The notes beneath the pieces were generated by a model. It was given only the letters and a program-made list of their open reading frames with translations, made no database searches and was not told the origin of the DNA. 64,000 nt of DNA from contig JBBIUV010000017.1 in NCBI GenBank assembly GCA_037440065.1, positions 620,001-684,000 on the forward strand. Reading direction: 5' to 3'. The translations under genes were made by a program, and so were the position numbers. Positions within the stretch are counted from its first letter, which is position 1. Each line of letters begins with the position of its first letter. Shown here one piece after another: positions 17,337 through 25,707 of the stretch. Source of the stretch: UBA1563 sp037440065. GTDB taxonomy: Bacteria > Bacteroidota > Ignavibacteria > Ignavibacteriales > Ignavibacteriaceae.

Positions 17337-18074
17337 TTACCAGCTTCCGCTAGCACCGCCGCCGCCAAAACTTCCGCCGCCACCGCTGAATCCTCCAAAA
17401 CCACCGCTACTTCCTCCTCCGAATCCGCCAAAACCACTTGAACGACCAAACCCGCCAAGTGCCATTCCGGTTCCAAGATAGATTCCCCGGCTGCTTCTTC
17501 CGCGAAAGAGAAAAGAAAAAATAATTATCAAGAATGGAATTATCCATCCCCCGATAGATTTTCCTCTTTTTCTACTTTTGGGTGCATCATTTTTGTATTC
17601 ACCGATTGTCGCTTTTGTTATTGCGCCAACCCCCGCTAAAACTCCGGCTGAGTAATTATCTTCTTTAAAAAATGGGAGGATTTCATTTCTGATAATTGAA
17701 TTGCAAGTTGCGTCGGGCAGAGCGCCTTCAAGCCCGTAACCAACTTCAATCCTAATTTTGTGGTCGTTTTTTACAACAAGTAGAAGAATTCCATTATCGT
17801 TTTTCTTAGTTCCGATCTTATTTTTTTGCGCAACCTGGTTTGCGTATTCTTCGATCGGATAATCGTTAAGCGTCGGGATCATCAAAAAAACGAGTTGATT
17901 TGAAGTTGAATCTTCAAAAGCGCTAAGTATCTTATTAAGGGTTAAAATATCATCTGCTGAGAGAGTATTAGTTAAGTCTGTTGCAAGATATTTTAGAGTC
18001 GGTAACTCACCTTGAGCCTTAATCGAAAAGCTAAAAGCAAGCGAAATGAAAAAGATTAGTAATAATTTTTTCAT
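17337..18074 (-). CDS. TPM-domain protein with glycine-rich tail
   Basis: 245 residues: signal peptide (about 1-20, ending IKAQ), TPM domain (LATDLTNTLSADDILTLNK, then GTKKNDNGILLLVVKNDHKI and IRIEVGYGLEGALPD), a transmembrane helix around residues 175-190, and a Gly/Ser-rich C-terminus ending in SGSW. The same layout is common in YgcG/TPM-phosphatase-like proteins, which sit beside lemA. Function in the envelope is unclear. It follows lemA by 5 bases. Confidence 0.9.
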   Translation of the reverse strand: MKKLLLIFFISLAFSFSIKAQGELPTLKYLATDLTNTLSADDILTLNKILSAFEDSTSNQLVFLMIPTLNDYPIEEYANQVAQKNKIGTKKNDNGILLLVVKNDHKIRIEVGYGLEGALPDATCNSIIRNEILPFFKEDNYSAGVLAGVGAITKATIGEYKNDAPKSRKRGKSIGGWIIPFLIIIFSFLFRGRSSRGIYLGTGMALGGFGRSSGFGGFGGGSSGGFGGFSGGGGSFGGGGASGSW

Positions 18075-18079
18075 TTAGA

Positions 18080-18685
18080 TTAAAATTCTACCTTCGGGGC
18101 ATTTTCGGCGCCGGTAACGGCTTCAAAATATTGTTTGTCTTTGAAATTGAATATCCCGGCAAAAACCGCGGTAGGGAATTTTTTTATAGTTGTATTATAA
18201 GTTTGTACCGATTCATTGAACTTTCTTCTTTCAACTGCGATACGGTTTTCTGTCCCTTCCAACTGTGCTTGCAACTGGAGGAAATTTTCGTTTGCTTTTA
18301 ATTCCGGATAGTTTTCAACGGTAACCAAAAGTCTTGAAAGAGCTCCACTTAATTGTCCTTGAGATTGCTGAAATTTTTGGAAAGCCTGCGGATCGTTTAG
18401 AACTTCCGGTGTAACTTTCATCGAGCTTGCACTTGCTCTGGCATTTGTAACATCGGTTAAGACCTGTTTTTCAAAATTAGCATAACCTTTAACGGTGTTC
18501 ACTAAGTTCGGAATGAGATCCATTCTTCTCTGATATTGGTTCTCCACGAGGCTCCAGTTTTTGTTCACATCCTCGTTCATGGTTACAAGATTGTTGTAAG
18601 ATCGAACTCCCCACATAATTAATAAGATTATGCCTAATAAGATGGCGCCTCCAATTGAAAGCCCGATAAGTAAACCTTTTTTCAT
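18080..18685 (-). CDS. lemA: LemA family protein
   Basis: 201 residues with an N-terminal transmembrane anchor (GLLIGLSIGGAILLGIILLIMW) and a long helical domain containing the family words YNNLVTMNEDVNKNWSLVE, RRMDLIPNLVNTVKGYA and a late FNESVQTYNTTIKKFPT. Members form envelope helical bundles; role unknown. First gene of the lemA-TPM-DUF309-ferredoxin operon, with a candidate promoter at 18746-18777. Confidence 0.94.
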   Translation of the reverse strand: MKKGLLIGLSIGGAILLGIILLIMWGVRSYNNLVTMNEDVNKNWSLVENQYQRRMDLIPNLVNTVKGYANFEKQVLTDVTNARASASSMKVTPEVLNDPQAFQKFQQSQGQLSGALSRLLVTVENYPELKANENFLQLQAQLEGTENRIAVERRKFNESVQTYNTTIKKFPTAVFAGIFNFKDKQYFEAVTGAENAPKVEF

Positions 18686-18745
18686 TGAATCCTCTTTTTT
18701 AGTTAGGGTTTGGAGCTTGTTTCTGCTTTGTGAATAATTCTAAGT

Positions 18746-18777
18746 CTAAAATATAAATTTTATTTGATAATTAACAA
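18746..18777 (-). promoter_or_regulatory. Candidate promoter of the lemA operon
   Basis: On the minus strand TTGTTA (18777-18772), 16 bases, TATATTTTAG (18755-18746). It lies about 60 bases upstream of the lemA start at 18685. The -7 box lacks the final G of TAnnTTTG. Confidence 0.35.
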
Positions 18778-18793
18778 TCCAATGCAAAGAAAT

Positions 18794-20155
18794 TTAATTC
18801 GTTAGACTTCTCATCGGTGCAGGAATTTTTCCACCTCTTAAGACGAACGCTTTTGAGGAAAGTTCTCGCACCGGCATAATCGGCGCCCTGCCAAGCAACC
18901 CACCGTAATCAACGTAATCGCCGACACCTTTACCAACTGCCGGAATAATTCTTACAGCAGTAGTTTTGTCGTTAATCATTCCGATAGCAAATTCATCAGC
19001 CATAATTCCTGCAATAGTTTCAGCCGAAGTTGTCCCGGGAACGGCGACCATATCAAGGCCAACCGAACAAACTGCGGTCATCGCCTCTAATTTTTCCAGC
19101 GATAGATGTCCCTTTTCAACAGCGCGGATCATTCCGGCATCTTCACTAACGGGAATAAAAGCGCCGCTCATTCCACCGACAGATGAACTTGCCATCAGTC
19201 CGGCTTTTTTTACCGCATCATTCAACATTGCTAACGCAGCAGTCGTTCCTGGGGCGCCGACGTCCTCGACTCCCATCGCAATTAAAATATCGGCGATGCT
19301 ATCTCCTTCTGCGGGAGTTGGAGCCAAAGAGATATCGACAATCCCAAACGGAATATTATTTTTCTCTGCAACTTTTCTTCCGATCAATTCGCCCGCACGG
19401 GTAATTTTAAACATCGTTTTTTTTATCAACTCAGATAACTTTTGAAAATCAATTCCCCCTGCATTTTTGATCGCATCTAAAACCACTCCGGGACCGCTGA
19501 TGCCAACATTAAGCGTTACTTCCGGTTCTGACACACCGTGAAACGCTCCCGCAACAAACGGATTATCTTCTACAGCATTGCAAAAAACTACAAGTTTTGC
19601 GCAGCCAACCGAATCTCTTTTGCCGGTTAACTCTGCAGTTTCTTTAATGATGTTCGACATCAAATTCACTGCGTCCATATTTATTCCGGCTTTTGTTGAG
19701 GCAACGTTTACACTGGAACAAACTTTTTGCGTTTGTGAGAGTGCATTTGGGATTGATTTTATAAGCTCCAACTCACCTTTTGTAAATCCTTTTTGAACGA
19801 GTGCAGAATATCCTGCGATGTAATCAATCCCGATTTCTGTCGCAACTTTATCGAGCGTTTCTGCAATTTTCAGAAATTCATCTTGACCAAAAGCATCACC
19901 AATAATTGAAATAGGAGTAACTGAAACTCTTTTATTGGCAATAGAAATTCCGTAACGTCTTTCAATTTCTTGAGCATTTTTAACATGGTTTCCGGCGTAG
20001 CGGAGAATTTTTTCGTAAATTTTTTGTGTGGTGATTGAGATGTTTCGATCGGCACAATCGCGGAGACTAATCCCCATCGTTACCGTGCGGATGTCGAAAT
20101 GTTCAATCTCCGTCATTTTTATTGTTTCAAGTATTTCGTCAAATTCGTAGGGCAT
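18794..20155 (-). CDS. PFL family protein (UPF0210/DUF711)
   Basis: 453 residues, matching the family from the N-terminus (ETIKMTEIEHFDIRTVTMG) through KRVSVTPISIIG, QTQKVCSSVNVASTKAGIN and the C-terminal VDYGGLLGRAPIMPV. The family is remotely related to glycyl-radical/PFL folds but has no established reaction. UPF0210 genes are commonly paired with an ACT-domain UPF0237 gene, exactly as here (ACT gene at 20245-20667). A run of six heptad repeats lies 2 bases before its start. Confidence 0.92.
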   Translation of the reverse strand: MPYEFDEILETIKMTEIEHFDIRTVTMGISLRDCADRNISITTQKIYEKILRYAGNHVKNAQEIERRYGISIANKRVSVTPISIIGDAFGQDEFLKIAETLDKVATEIGIDYIAGYSALVQKGFTKGELELIKSIPNALSQTQKVCSSVNVASTKAGINMDAVNLMSNIIKETAELTGKRDSVGCAKLVVFCNAVEDNPFVAGAFHGVSEPEVTLNVGISGPGVVLDAIKNAGGIDFQKLSELIKKTMFKITRAGELIGRKVAEKNNIPFGIVDISLAPTPAEGDSIADILIAMGVEDVGAPGTTAALAMLNDAVKKAGLMASSSVGGMSGAFIPVSEDAGMIRAVEKGHLSLEKLEAMTAVCSVGLDMVAVPGTTSAETIAGIMADEFAIGMINDKTTAVRIIPAVGKGVGDYVDYGGLLGRAPIMPVRELSSKAFVLRGGKIPAPMRSLTN

Positions 20156-20157
20156 GG

Positions 20158-20199
20158 TGTTGGTTGTCCGTTGTTGGTAGTTGGTTGTATGTTGTTTAT
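20158..20199. repeat. Heptanucleotide repeat (TGTTGGT family)
   Basis: Six consecutive heptads: TGTTGGT, TGTCCGT, TGTTGGT, AGTTGGT, TGTATGT, TGTTTAT. The tract fills most of the 89-base gap between the ACT gene and the PFL-family gene and ends 2 bases from the latter's start codon at 20155, so it replaces a normal leader and ribosome binding site. Confidence 0.75.
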
Positions 20200-20244
20200 T
20201 ATTTAATTGAGTTAATATATGCGCTTAATCGCGGACTTAACTCA

Positions 20245-20667
20245 TCAAATACGATGCATATACCTAAAAACATCTTCATGCTGAAGATAAATTTTCACTT
20301 TTAGTTTCTCGGCAATTGTTTTCATTATTTCTTGCAAGTCCTTTATATCTTTAGGTGAATTTGTTATATCAATCATCATGATCATGGTAAAAAATTCCTG
20401 CATAATTTTTTGGGAGATGTCGAGAATATCGCATTGCGCTTCACTTAACGCTGCAGAAATCGAACTAACAATCCCGGTGGTGTTCAAACCAAACGAGGTG
20501 AGTATCACTCTGCCGGAACTTAAATTTAATTCTCCCTCGGGATATGCGTTAGAAGTACGGATTTTTTCTTCAACTAATTTTTTAACTGCATCAGGGGAAG
20601 CGTTCATTCCAAGTTCAGAAATGGCTTGAATTGACAATTCTCTTATTTTGTCTTCTGTTAATTTCAC
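20245..20667 (-). CDS. ACT-domain protein (UPF0237-like)
   Basis: 140 residues: an N-terminal helical segment (KIRELSIQAISELGMNASPD) and a C-terminal ACT domain with VILTSFGLNTTGIVSSISA, DILDISQKIMQEFFTMIMMI and a final helix. ACT domains bind amino acids or other small ligands. The start overlaps the preceding TPR gene stop by 4 bases. It likely senses a ligand for the adjacent PFL-family protein; that link is inferred from conserved adjacency. Confidence 0.88.
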   Translation of the reverse strand: MKLTEDKIRELSIQAISELGMNASPDAVKKLVEEKIRTSNAYPEGELNLSSGRVILTSFGLNTTGIVSSISAALSEAQCDILDISQKIMQEFFTMIMMIDITNSPKDIKDLQEIMKTIAEKLKVKIYLQHEDVFRYMHRI

Positions 20668-21497
20668 GGTTTAAGTCCTTGATAATTTTTTTGTAAATAG
20701 TCTAAAGTTTCATTTTTAATAAGTTCATTTTTCTCGACGGCAAATTTTTCTGCGTTTGAAAGATTACCATTATAAAATCTAAGCCAAAGCATACTTCCCA
20801 CTACCATTCCATCAAACACCCTTTCTGCAGAAAAAGCTTGTACAGTTAAATATCCAAGAAGTACATTCCAGCTGAGTGATAAGATTCCGCTAACGTAATT
20901 GCCTGTGAAAAATTGTCCAGCTCCTGGCAAAACAACTGAAAGTCCCTTGACAAAACTAACTGAATATTTTTTCTTTTGCACTTCCTCGCAAATATTTTTT
21001 AAAGTTGCAGCTGAATCAATTTTACCGAATACTGCAGCAGCTTTTTCCCAATCATCGTGAAAGAGATAATTCCACCCGCGCCAATATTGAAGAGAAGAAT
21101 TCTCAGTCACAAATCTCGGATCTTCCTCCATTTCATTTAGTTGATGATCAGCTAGACTAAATGCGCGGCGAAGAATGTTGATCTTTACAATTTCAATTTT
21201 AGTTTTGAAAAGGTCTTCCACTTTGGTCGCCGCAATTTCTGCTTTTGTATAATAATGAACAGCTTCGGAAAGCTTTCCGCCCTTGCGATAAGCTTCGGCG
21301 ATCAGTTTGTTTGTACTATAAGAAAATTGTTTTGTCGAATCAAAAAAAGATAATCGTTTCGCTTCAGTAATGGCGTCGAAATATTTTTCTTGTGTAAAAA
21401 GTGATTCAGTATATGCTAACTGTTTTTCAAATTCAATTTGCGAAAAATTTTCTTTCATCAAAATTATAAAAAAGAAAAGAAGCCAACGTAATTTCAT
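20664..21497 (-). CDS. Exported TPR/PGAG membrane protein A
   Basis: 277 residues: signal peptide, TPR-like helices (for example YTESLFTQEKYFDAITEAKR and YRKGGKLSEAVHYYTKAE), then a hydrophobic C-terminal block beginning LSVVLPGAGQFFTGNYVSG with two to three membrane segments. The PGAGQ-x-G pattern also occurs, as PGSGKIY, in the next gene upstream, so the two look like diverged paralogues. Starts and stops overlap by 4 bases on both sides. Function unknown; an envelope assembly role is suggested by the YidD-like neighbour. Confidence 0.75.
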   Translation of the reverse strand: MKLRWLLFFFIILMKENFSQIEFEKQLAYTESLFTQEKYFDAITEAKRLSFFDSTKQFSYSTNKLIAEAYRKGGKLSEAVHYYTKAEIAATKVEDLFKTKIEIVKINILRRAFSLADHQLNEMEEDPRFVTENSSLQYWRGWNYLFHDDWEKAAAVFGKIDSAATLKNICEEVQKKKYSVSFVKGLSVVLPGAGQFFTGNYVSGILSLSWNVLLGYLTVQAFSAERVFDGMVVGSMLWLRFYNGNLSNAEKFAVEKNELIKNETLDYLQKNYQGLKP

Positions 21498-22345
21498 TTA
21501 CAATCACCTTCAATTTCTTTCGGCACAAAATAATTTTTCGAACTCAAGTAAGAATCGAATTCATTATTCAAAGTTTCTTGTTGTTCCAAATTATAATTCC
21601 TTGCAGAAATATATGAGCCGTAAACGTTACCGCCGTAAAAGAATGCAGTCAATCCGGCGAAGATCCATCCTCTTGTATCATGATGCGCGTGAAAATTGTC
21701 ATAAGAAAGAAATGTGAAAAGTCCTGTCACAAGAAAAGCAGTAACTCCATCTCCAATATTTTCGGTATAAATTTTTCCGGATCCGGGGATCAGTGCTGAT
21801 AATAAAGCGGCGGCAATTGGACTTTTTAGTTGCGGATGCATAAATTTTTCTGCGAAACTTTTTAAGGTTTTTGTATCGCTCCCTTCGTAAATATTTGGAA
21901 GATTTGAATAGTTAACTCCGGCTTTTATTTGTAGAGCTAAATCCAATCTTTGAAAGGCGGTTTTAAATTCTTTATTCACAAATTGAGTGGCTAAACTGTC
22001 GGTATCCAAATCAATTTTTTTATTCAACAGGTAAGAAGATTTGAGGTATAATAACCTACTTGGTTCTCCGAGAAATGAATTTCTTAAATCATTAAAATAA
22101 CTTTTCGCTTTCCCAAAATCATTCATTTTTAGAAAGCATAATCCAATTTTGTATTCAAGTGAATCATCCTTTTGGGTTCTGTTGATTGCTTCATACTCTT
22201 CAGCAGCTCGAAGATAATCTTTCTCACAAAATAAATAATCGGCAAATGCTTTTCTTCTTTCGGTTGTGAATAATGAACTATCCTGAGGAAATAAAAGTGT
22301 CGAGTAGAAAGAAAGTAAAATCAGAAAATAAATTATTCTCATCAT
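21494..22345 (-). CDS. Exported TPR/PGSG membrane protein B
   Basis: 283 residues with a signal peptide (FLILLSFYSTLLFPQ), TPR-like helices around residues 30-110 (ADYLFCEKDYLRAAEEYEAI), and a hydrophobic C-terminal region starting ALIPGSGKIYTENIGDGVTA with segments to about residue 250. It resembles the following gene in architecture. Coupled by ATGA overlaps to the YidD-like gene before it and protein A after it. No family name can be given with confidence. Confidence 0.72.
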   Translation of the reverse strand: MMRIIYFLILLSFYSTLLFPQDSSLFTTERRKAFADYLFCEKDYLRAAEEYEAINRTQKDDSLEYKIGLCFLKMNDFGKAKSYFNDLRNSFLGEPSRLLYLKSSYLLNKKIDLDTDSLATQFVNKEFKTAFQRLDLALQIKAGVNYSNLPNIYEGSDTKTLKSFAEKFMHPQLKSPIAAALLSALIPGSGKIYTENIGDGVTAFLVTGLFTFLSYDNFHAHHDTRGWIFAGLTAFFYGGNVYGSYISARNYNLEQQETLNNEFDSYLSSKNYFVPKEIEGDCK

Positions 22346-22761
22346 TTATCTTTTGAACGAACACTATTGAGTAAATATTTTTCCGGTGGGTCTGCAAGTC
22401 TTCCTCTTCTAGTTACATGGTAATCATGTCGGTTAAAGACATTAAAATCGCGTGTAAATCGGTCTGCGAACATTAACATTCCTTCAATAATGTTTGAAGC
22501 TTTTACCGATTCTAAAAAGAAAGATGAACAGGAAGGATCAAACGGACAATTGTCTCCATCAACATCTGAAATAAAAAACCAATAGGTAACCGCCGCAGTT
22601 TTTAAAAAAAACTCAAACGGATCATCAGCGCGTAACGAATAGCTTCGTTCGGAATTATCAGTCTTTTCAACATAATTGATTTCCGATTTCTGCCAACGCT
22701 GCCAATCCGTCTGAGCAAAAAGTGAATAAGAAAAAACAAGAATCAACCAGACAATTTTCAA
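22342..22761 (-). CDS. YidD-like protein with signal peptide
   Basis: 139 residues. The core (residues about 62-105: CPFDPSCSSFFLESVKASN then GMLMFADRFTRDF) aligns with the YidD pattern CxFxPTCSxYxxEA...G...RLLRC, known from the small membrane-insertion-efficiency factor. Unlike classical YidD (about 80 residues, cytoplasmic face) this protein begins with a signal peptide and has a C-terminal RRGRLADPPEKYLL extension. It heads a coupled trio with two TPR/PGxG proteins. The YidD assignment is moderate; its job here is unknown. Confidence 0.65.
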   Translation of the reverse strand: MKIVWLILVFSYSLFAQTDWQRWQKSEINYVEKTDNSERSYSLRADDPFEFFLKTAAVTYWFFISDVDGDNCPFDPSCSSFFLESVKASNIIEGMLMFADRFTRDFNVFNRHDYHVTRRGRLADPPEKYLLNSVRSKDK

Positions 22762-23903
22762 TGTTCACTCAATAAACTTCTTGCAATAACAATGCGTTGA
22801 ATTTCATTCGTCCCTTCATAAATCTCCGTGATCTTTGCGTCGCGTAAATAGCGTTCAACTAAATATTCGCGTACGTAACCGTAACCACCATGAATTTGGA
22901 TCGCTTCCAATGCACATTCAACAGAAATTTTTGACGCATAATATTTTGCCATCGCCGATTCTTTAACATACGGTTTGTGTGCATCTTTTAATGCTGCGGC
23001 TTGCAACGTTAGTAATTTTGCTGCTTCAACTTTTGTTGCCATCTCCGCAATTTTAAATTGAATCGCTTGATGATTTGCAATCTCTGTTCCGAAAGCTTTT
23101 CTCTGCTTTGCATAATTGATTGAAGCTTCAAGCGAAGCCACCGCAATTCCCAATGCTTGAGAAGCAATTCCGATTCTTCCGCCATTCAAAGTGTTCATCG
23201 CAAAGTTGAATCCTTTTCCTTCTTCCCAAACAATATTTTCCACGGGTACTTTGCAATTTGTAAAAGTTAATGAACACGTGTCCGAACTTCTTATTCCGAG
23301 TTTATCTTCTTTCTTTGCCTGATCAAAACCTTCAGTTCCTTTTTCAACAACAAACGTTGTAATTCCCTTGTGCTTTTTTTCAACATCGGTCTGTGCCATT
23401 ACCAAATAATAATCGGCGTTCTTTCCGTTGGTGATCCAATTTTTTATTCCATTTAAAACAAAATAATCTCCTTCACGGTGCGCAAGTGTACGTTGATTTG
23501 TCGCGTCACTTCCAGCTTCCGGCTCAGACAATGCAAACGCGCCAAGTTTTTCTCCTTTAGCAAGAGGGACTAAATATTTTTGTTTTATAAATTCCGAACC
23601 GTAGGTTTCAAGTCCCCAGGTAACAAGTGAATTATTTACCGACATAATAACACCGCAGCTGGCGTCGACTTTTGAAATTTCCATCATCGCCAAAACATAA
23701 CTGACGGTATCCATTCCGGCGCCGCCATAATCGGGAGAAACCATCATTCCGAGGAAACCAAGTTCTCCAAGTTTTTTAATAATCTCGTGCGGAAATTCCG
23801 CATTAATATCGCGGTGAATGGATGAAGGGGCTATTTCGGCTTCGGCAAACTCTTTTGCAGTTTGCTGAATCATCAACTGTTCTTCTGTGAAATCGAAATT
23901 CAT
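22758..23903 (-). CDS. Acyl-CoA dehydrogenase
   Basis: 381 residues from the ATG at 23903 (MNFDFTEEQ), preceded by AAGGATAAC; an earlier in-frame ATG at 23942 gives an unlikely extension. FAD enzyme of fatty-acid or branched-chain acyl-CoA oxidation. FALSEPEAGSDATNQ and WITNGKNADYYLV are the flavin/substrate motifs; the catalytic Glu is in IYEGTNEIQRIVIARSLL. Its stop overlaps the YidD-like start by 4 bases, so the dehydrogenase shares a transcript with envelope genes. Confidence 0.95.
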   Translation of the reverse strand: MNFDFTEEQLMIQQTAKEFAEAEIAPSSIHRDINAEFPHEIIKKLGELGFLGMMVSPDYGGAGMDTVSYVLAMMEISKVDASCGVIMSVNNSLVTWGLETYGSEFIKQKYLVPLAKGEKLGAFALSEPEAGSDATNQRTLAHREGDYFVLNGIKNWITNGKNADYYLVMAQTDVEKKHKGITTFVVEKGTEGFDQAKKEDKLGIRSSDTCSLTFTNCKVPVENIVWEEGKGFNFAMNTLNGGRIGIASQALGIAVASLEASINYAKQRKAFGTEIANHQAIQFKIAEMATKVEAAKLLTLQAAALKDAHKPYVKESAMAKYYASKISVECALEAIQIHGGYGYVREYLVERYLRDAKITEIYEGTNEIQRIVIARSLLSEH

Positions 23904-24084
23904 AATGTTATCCTTATGTGATTTGATGGAAGAAAGAAACACTTTTGGCGGTTCTTAACATCTAAAATTGTTTCTTCCAAATTAATTCCTTCTTTTAACT
24001 TTGGCAACTTTTTTAAATTGAATCGCTTCTTTTTTTTACCCGTTTCCGAATTCGGTATATTGCACTTCAAATTTTACGAAAAGC

Positions 24085-25137
24085 ATGAACAAAAATAAAA
24101 CTCAATTAAAAGGATTAACACTGGAAGAACTGCAATCGCTCTTTCTCGAAATGGGAGAAGCGAAGTTCCGCGCATTACAGGTTTTTAACTGGATGTACAA
24201 TTACCGTGTTACAAGCTTTGATAAGATGGAAAATCTTTCAAAACCATTACGCAACAAGCTAAAAGAAAATTATTCACTCGTCACACTAAACTTTGTAACA
24301 TCTGAAACTTCAACCAGCGGGACAAAAAAACTGATCTTTGAAACTGAAGAAGGAAACAAAATCGAATCGGTGATCATTCCCGATGAAAAACGGAATACAC
24401 TTTGCATTTCTACTCAAGTCGGCTGCCCTCTTGATTGCAAATTCTGTGCAACGGGATTAATGGGTTACAAAAAAAATCTTTCTGCCGGAGAAATTTTCGA
24501 TCAATACCTTTTAGCGCAGCAGCATTCGGAAAGAGATATTTCAAATATCGTGTATATGGGAATGGGTGAACCGCTTTTAAATTTCAACAACACCGTTAAC
24601 TCACTTAAAATTTTTGCGGAAGAATTAACCAAAGGGATCAGTCTAAAAAAGATTACGGTTTCAACGGCTGGAATTGCCCCCAAAATAGTTGAACTTGCCG
24701 ACTCCGGTTTGAAAGCAAAGCTGGCTTTTTCACTACATTCTTGTTTTGAAAAAACACGTTCGAAGATTATGCCCATAAACGAAAAATATCCGCTTAAAGA
24801 AAATTTGGAAGCAGTTGCCCATTACGCCAAGAAAACAAAAACACGTATTACATTTGAATATATTATGTTGAAGGAACTGAATGACAGAGACGAAGACATA
24901 AAAGCGTTAATAAAATTGACGAATCAAATTCCTTCCAAGATAAATGTTATTCCTTTTAATTCGTTGCAGCACATGCATCCAACCGGATTTTCTGCGTCCC
25001 TCTTTCCAACAGAAAAAAAACGAATTGACGACTTTGTTCAAATTTTACGGGATAATAATGTTACTGTGATGGTTCGCGAAACGCAAGGTGATGATATTGC
25101 CGCGGCTTGCGGACAGCTTGCTGTGAAGTTCAAATAA
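24085..25137 (+). CDS. rlmN: 23S rRNA (adenine2503-C2)-methyltransferase RlmN
   Basis: 350 residues; radical-SAM enzyme that methylates A2503 of 23S rRNA and A37 of some tRNAs. The iron-sulfur motif is CPLDCKFC within STQVGCPLDCKFCATG, followed by YMGMGEPLLNF. The second catalytic Cys is near the C-terminus in AACGQLAVK. Length is standard. Upstream (23904-24084) separates it from the divergent acyl-CoA dehydrogenase. Confidence 0.97.
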   Translation: MNKNKTQLKGLTLEELQSLFLEMGEAKFRALQVFNWMYNYRVTSFDKMENLSKPLRNKLKENYSLVTLNFVTSETSTSGTKKLIFETEEGNKIESVIIPDEKRNTLCISTQVGCPLDCKFCATGLMGYKKNLSAGEIFDQYLLAQQHSERDISNIVYMGMGEPLLNFNNTVNSLKIFAEELTKGISLKKITVSTAGIAPKIVELADSGLKAKLAFSLHSCFEKTRSKIMPINEKYPLKENLEAVAHYAKKTKTRITFEYIMLKELNDRDEDIKALIKLTNQIPSKINVIPFNSLQHMHPTGFSASLFPTEKKRIDDFVQILRDNNVTVMVRETQGDDIAAACGQLAVKFK

Positions 25138-25148
25138 GAAAAATCAAA

Positions 25149-25697
25149 ATGAAAAAACTCACCCACGACGAAATTTCTCAAAACCGGAGTACGCTTGACA
25201 CTTTACATCAAGTAGAAAAACTTCCGGTGGTTGTTTTACTAGATAATATCAGAAGTACGTACAATGTTGGTTCTGTCTTCCGCACTTCAGACGGGGCACA
25301 GATTGACAAGCTCATTTTAACCGGCTACACGCCACATCCACCTAATAAAGAAATTTTAAAAACTGCGCTCGGTTCAACCAACAGCGTTAAATGGGAATTC
25401 CATAAAGATGCGTTAGCAGTTATTCATCAACTTAAAAAAGAGGGATATAAAATTTGCGCTCTCGAATTAACAGAAGCGCCAAAAATGTATTACGAGGTTT
25501 CACCGCAGCAGTTTCCACTTTGTTTAATTGTCGGGAATGAAATTACGGGTGTTTCGCAAAAACTTTTAGATGAGTGTGATTTTGCGATAGAGATTCCGCA
25601 GTACGGAATTAAACAATCACTAAACGTTGCCGTAGCTTACGGTATCGCTATTTTTGAGTTAAGGAAAATATTTGATTTGACCTATAAAGAAAAGTAA
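25149..25697 (+). CDS. SpoU/TrmH-family RNA 2'-O-methyltransferase
   Basis: 182 residues from the ATG at 25149 (MKKLTHDEIS); a longer frame overlapping rlmN is less likely. SPOUT motifs are visible: motif 1 LDNIRSTYNVGSVFRTSD, motif 2 CLIVGNEITGVSQ, motif 3 IPQYGIKQSLNVAVAYGIA. It methylates a ribose in tRNA or rRNA. Starts 11 bases after rlmN, so an RNA-modification operon is likely. Confidence 0.92.
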   Translation: MKKLTHDEISQNRSTLDTLHQVEKLPVVVLLDNIRSTYNVGSVFRTSDGAQIDKLILTGYTPHPPNKEILKTALGSTNSVKWEFHKDALAVIHQLKKEGYKICALELTEAPKMYYEVSPQQFPLCLIVGNEITGVSQKLLDECDFAIEIPQYGIKQSLNVAVAYGIAIFELRKIFDLTYKEK

Positions 25698-25707
25698 TTT
25701 TCAAACT

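Noticed and set aside
17337..17481. Proline-rich plus-strand frame opposite the TPM gene tail
   Set aside because: It is the complement of glycine codons in the TPM protein tail and has no start context.
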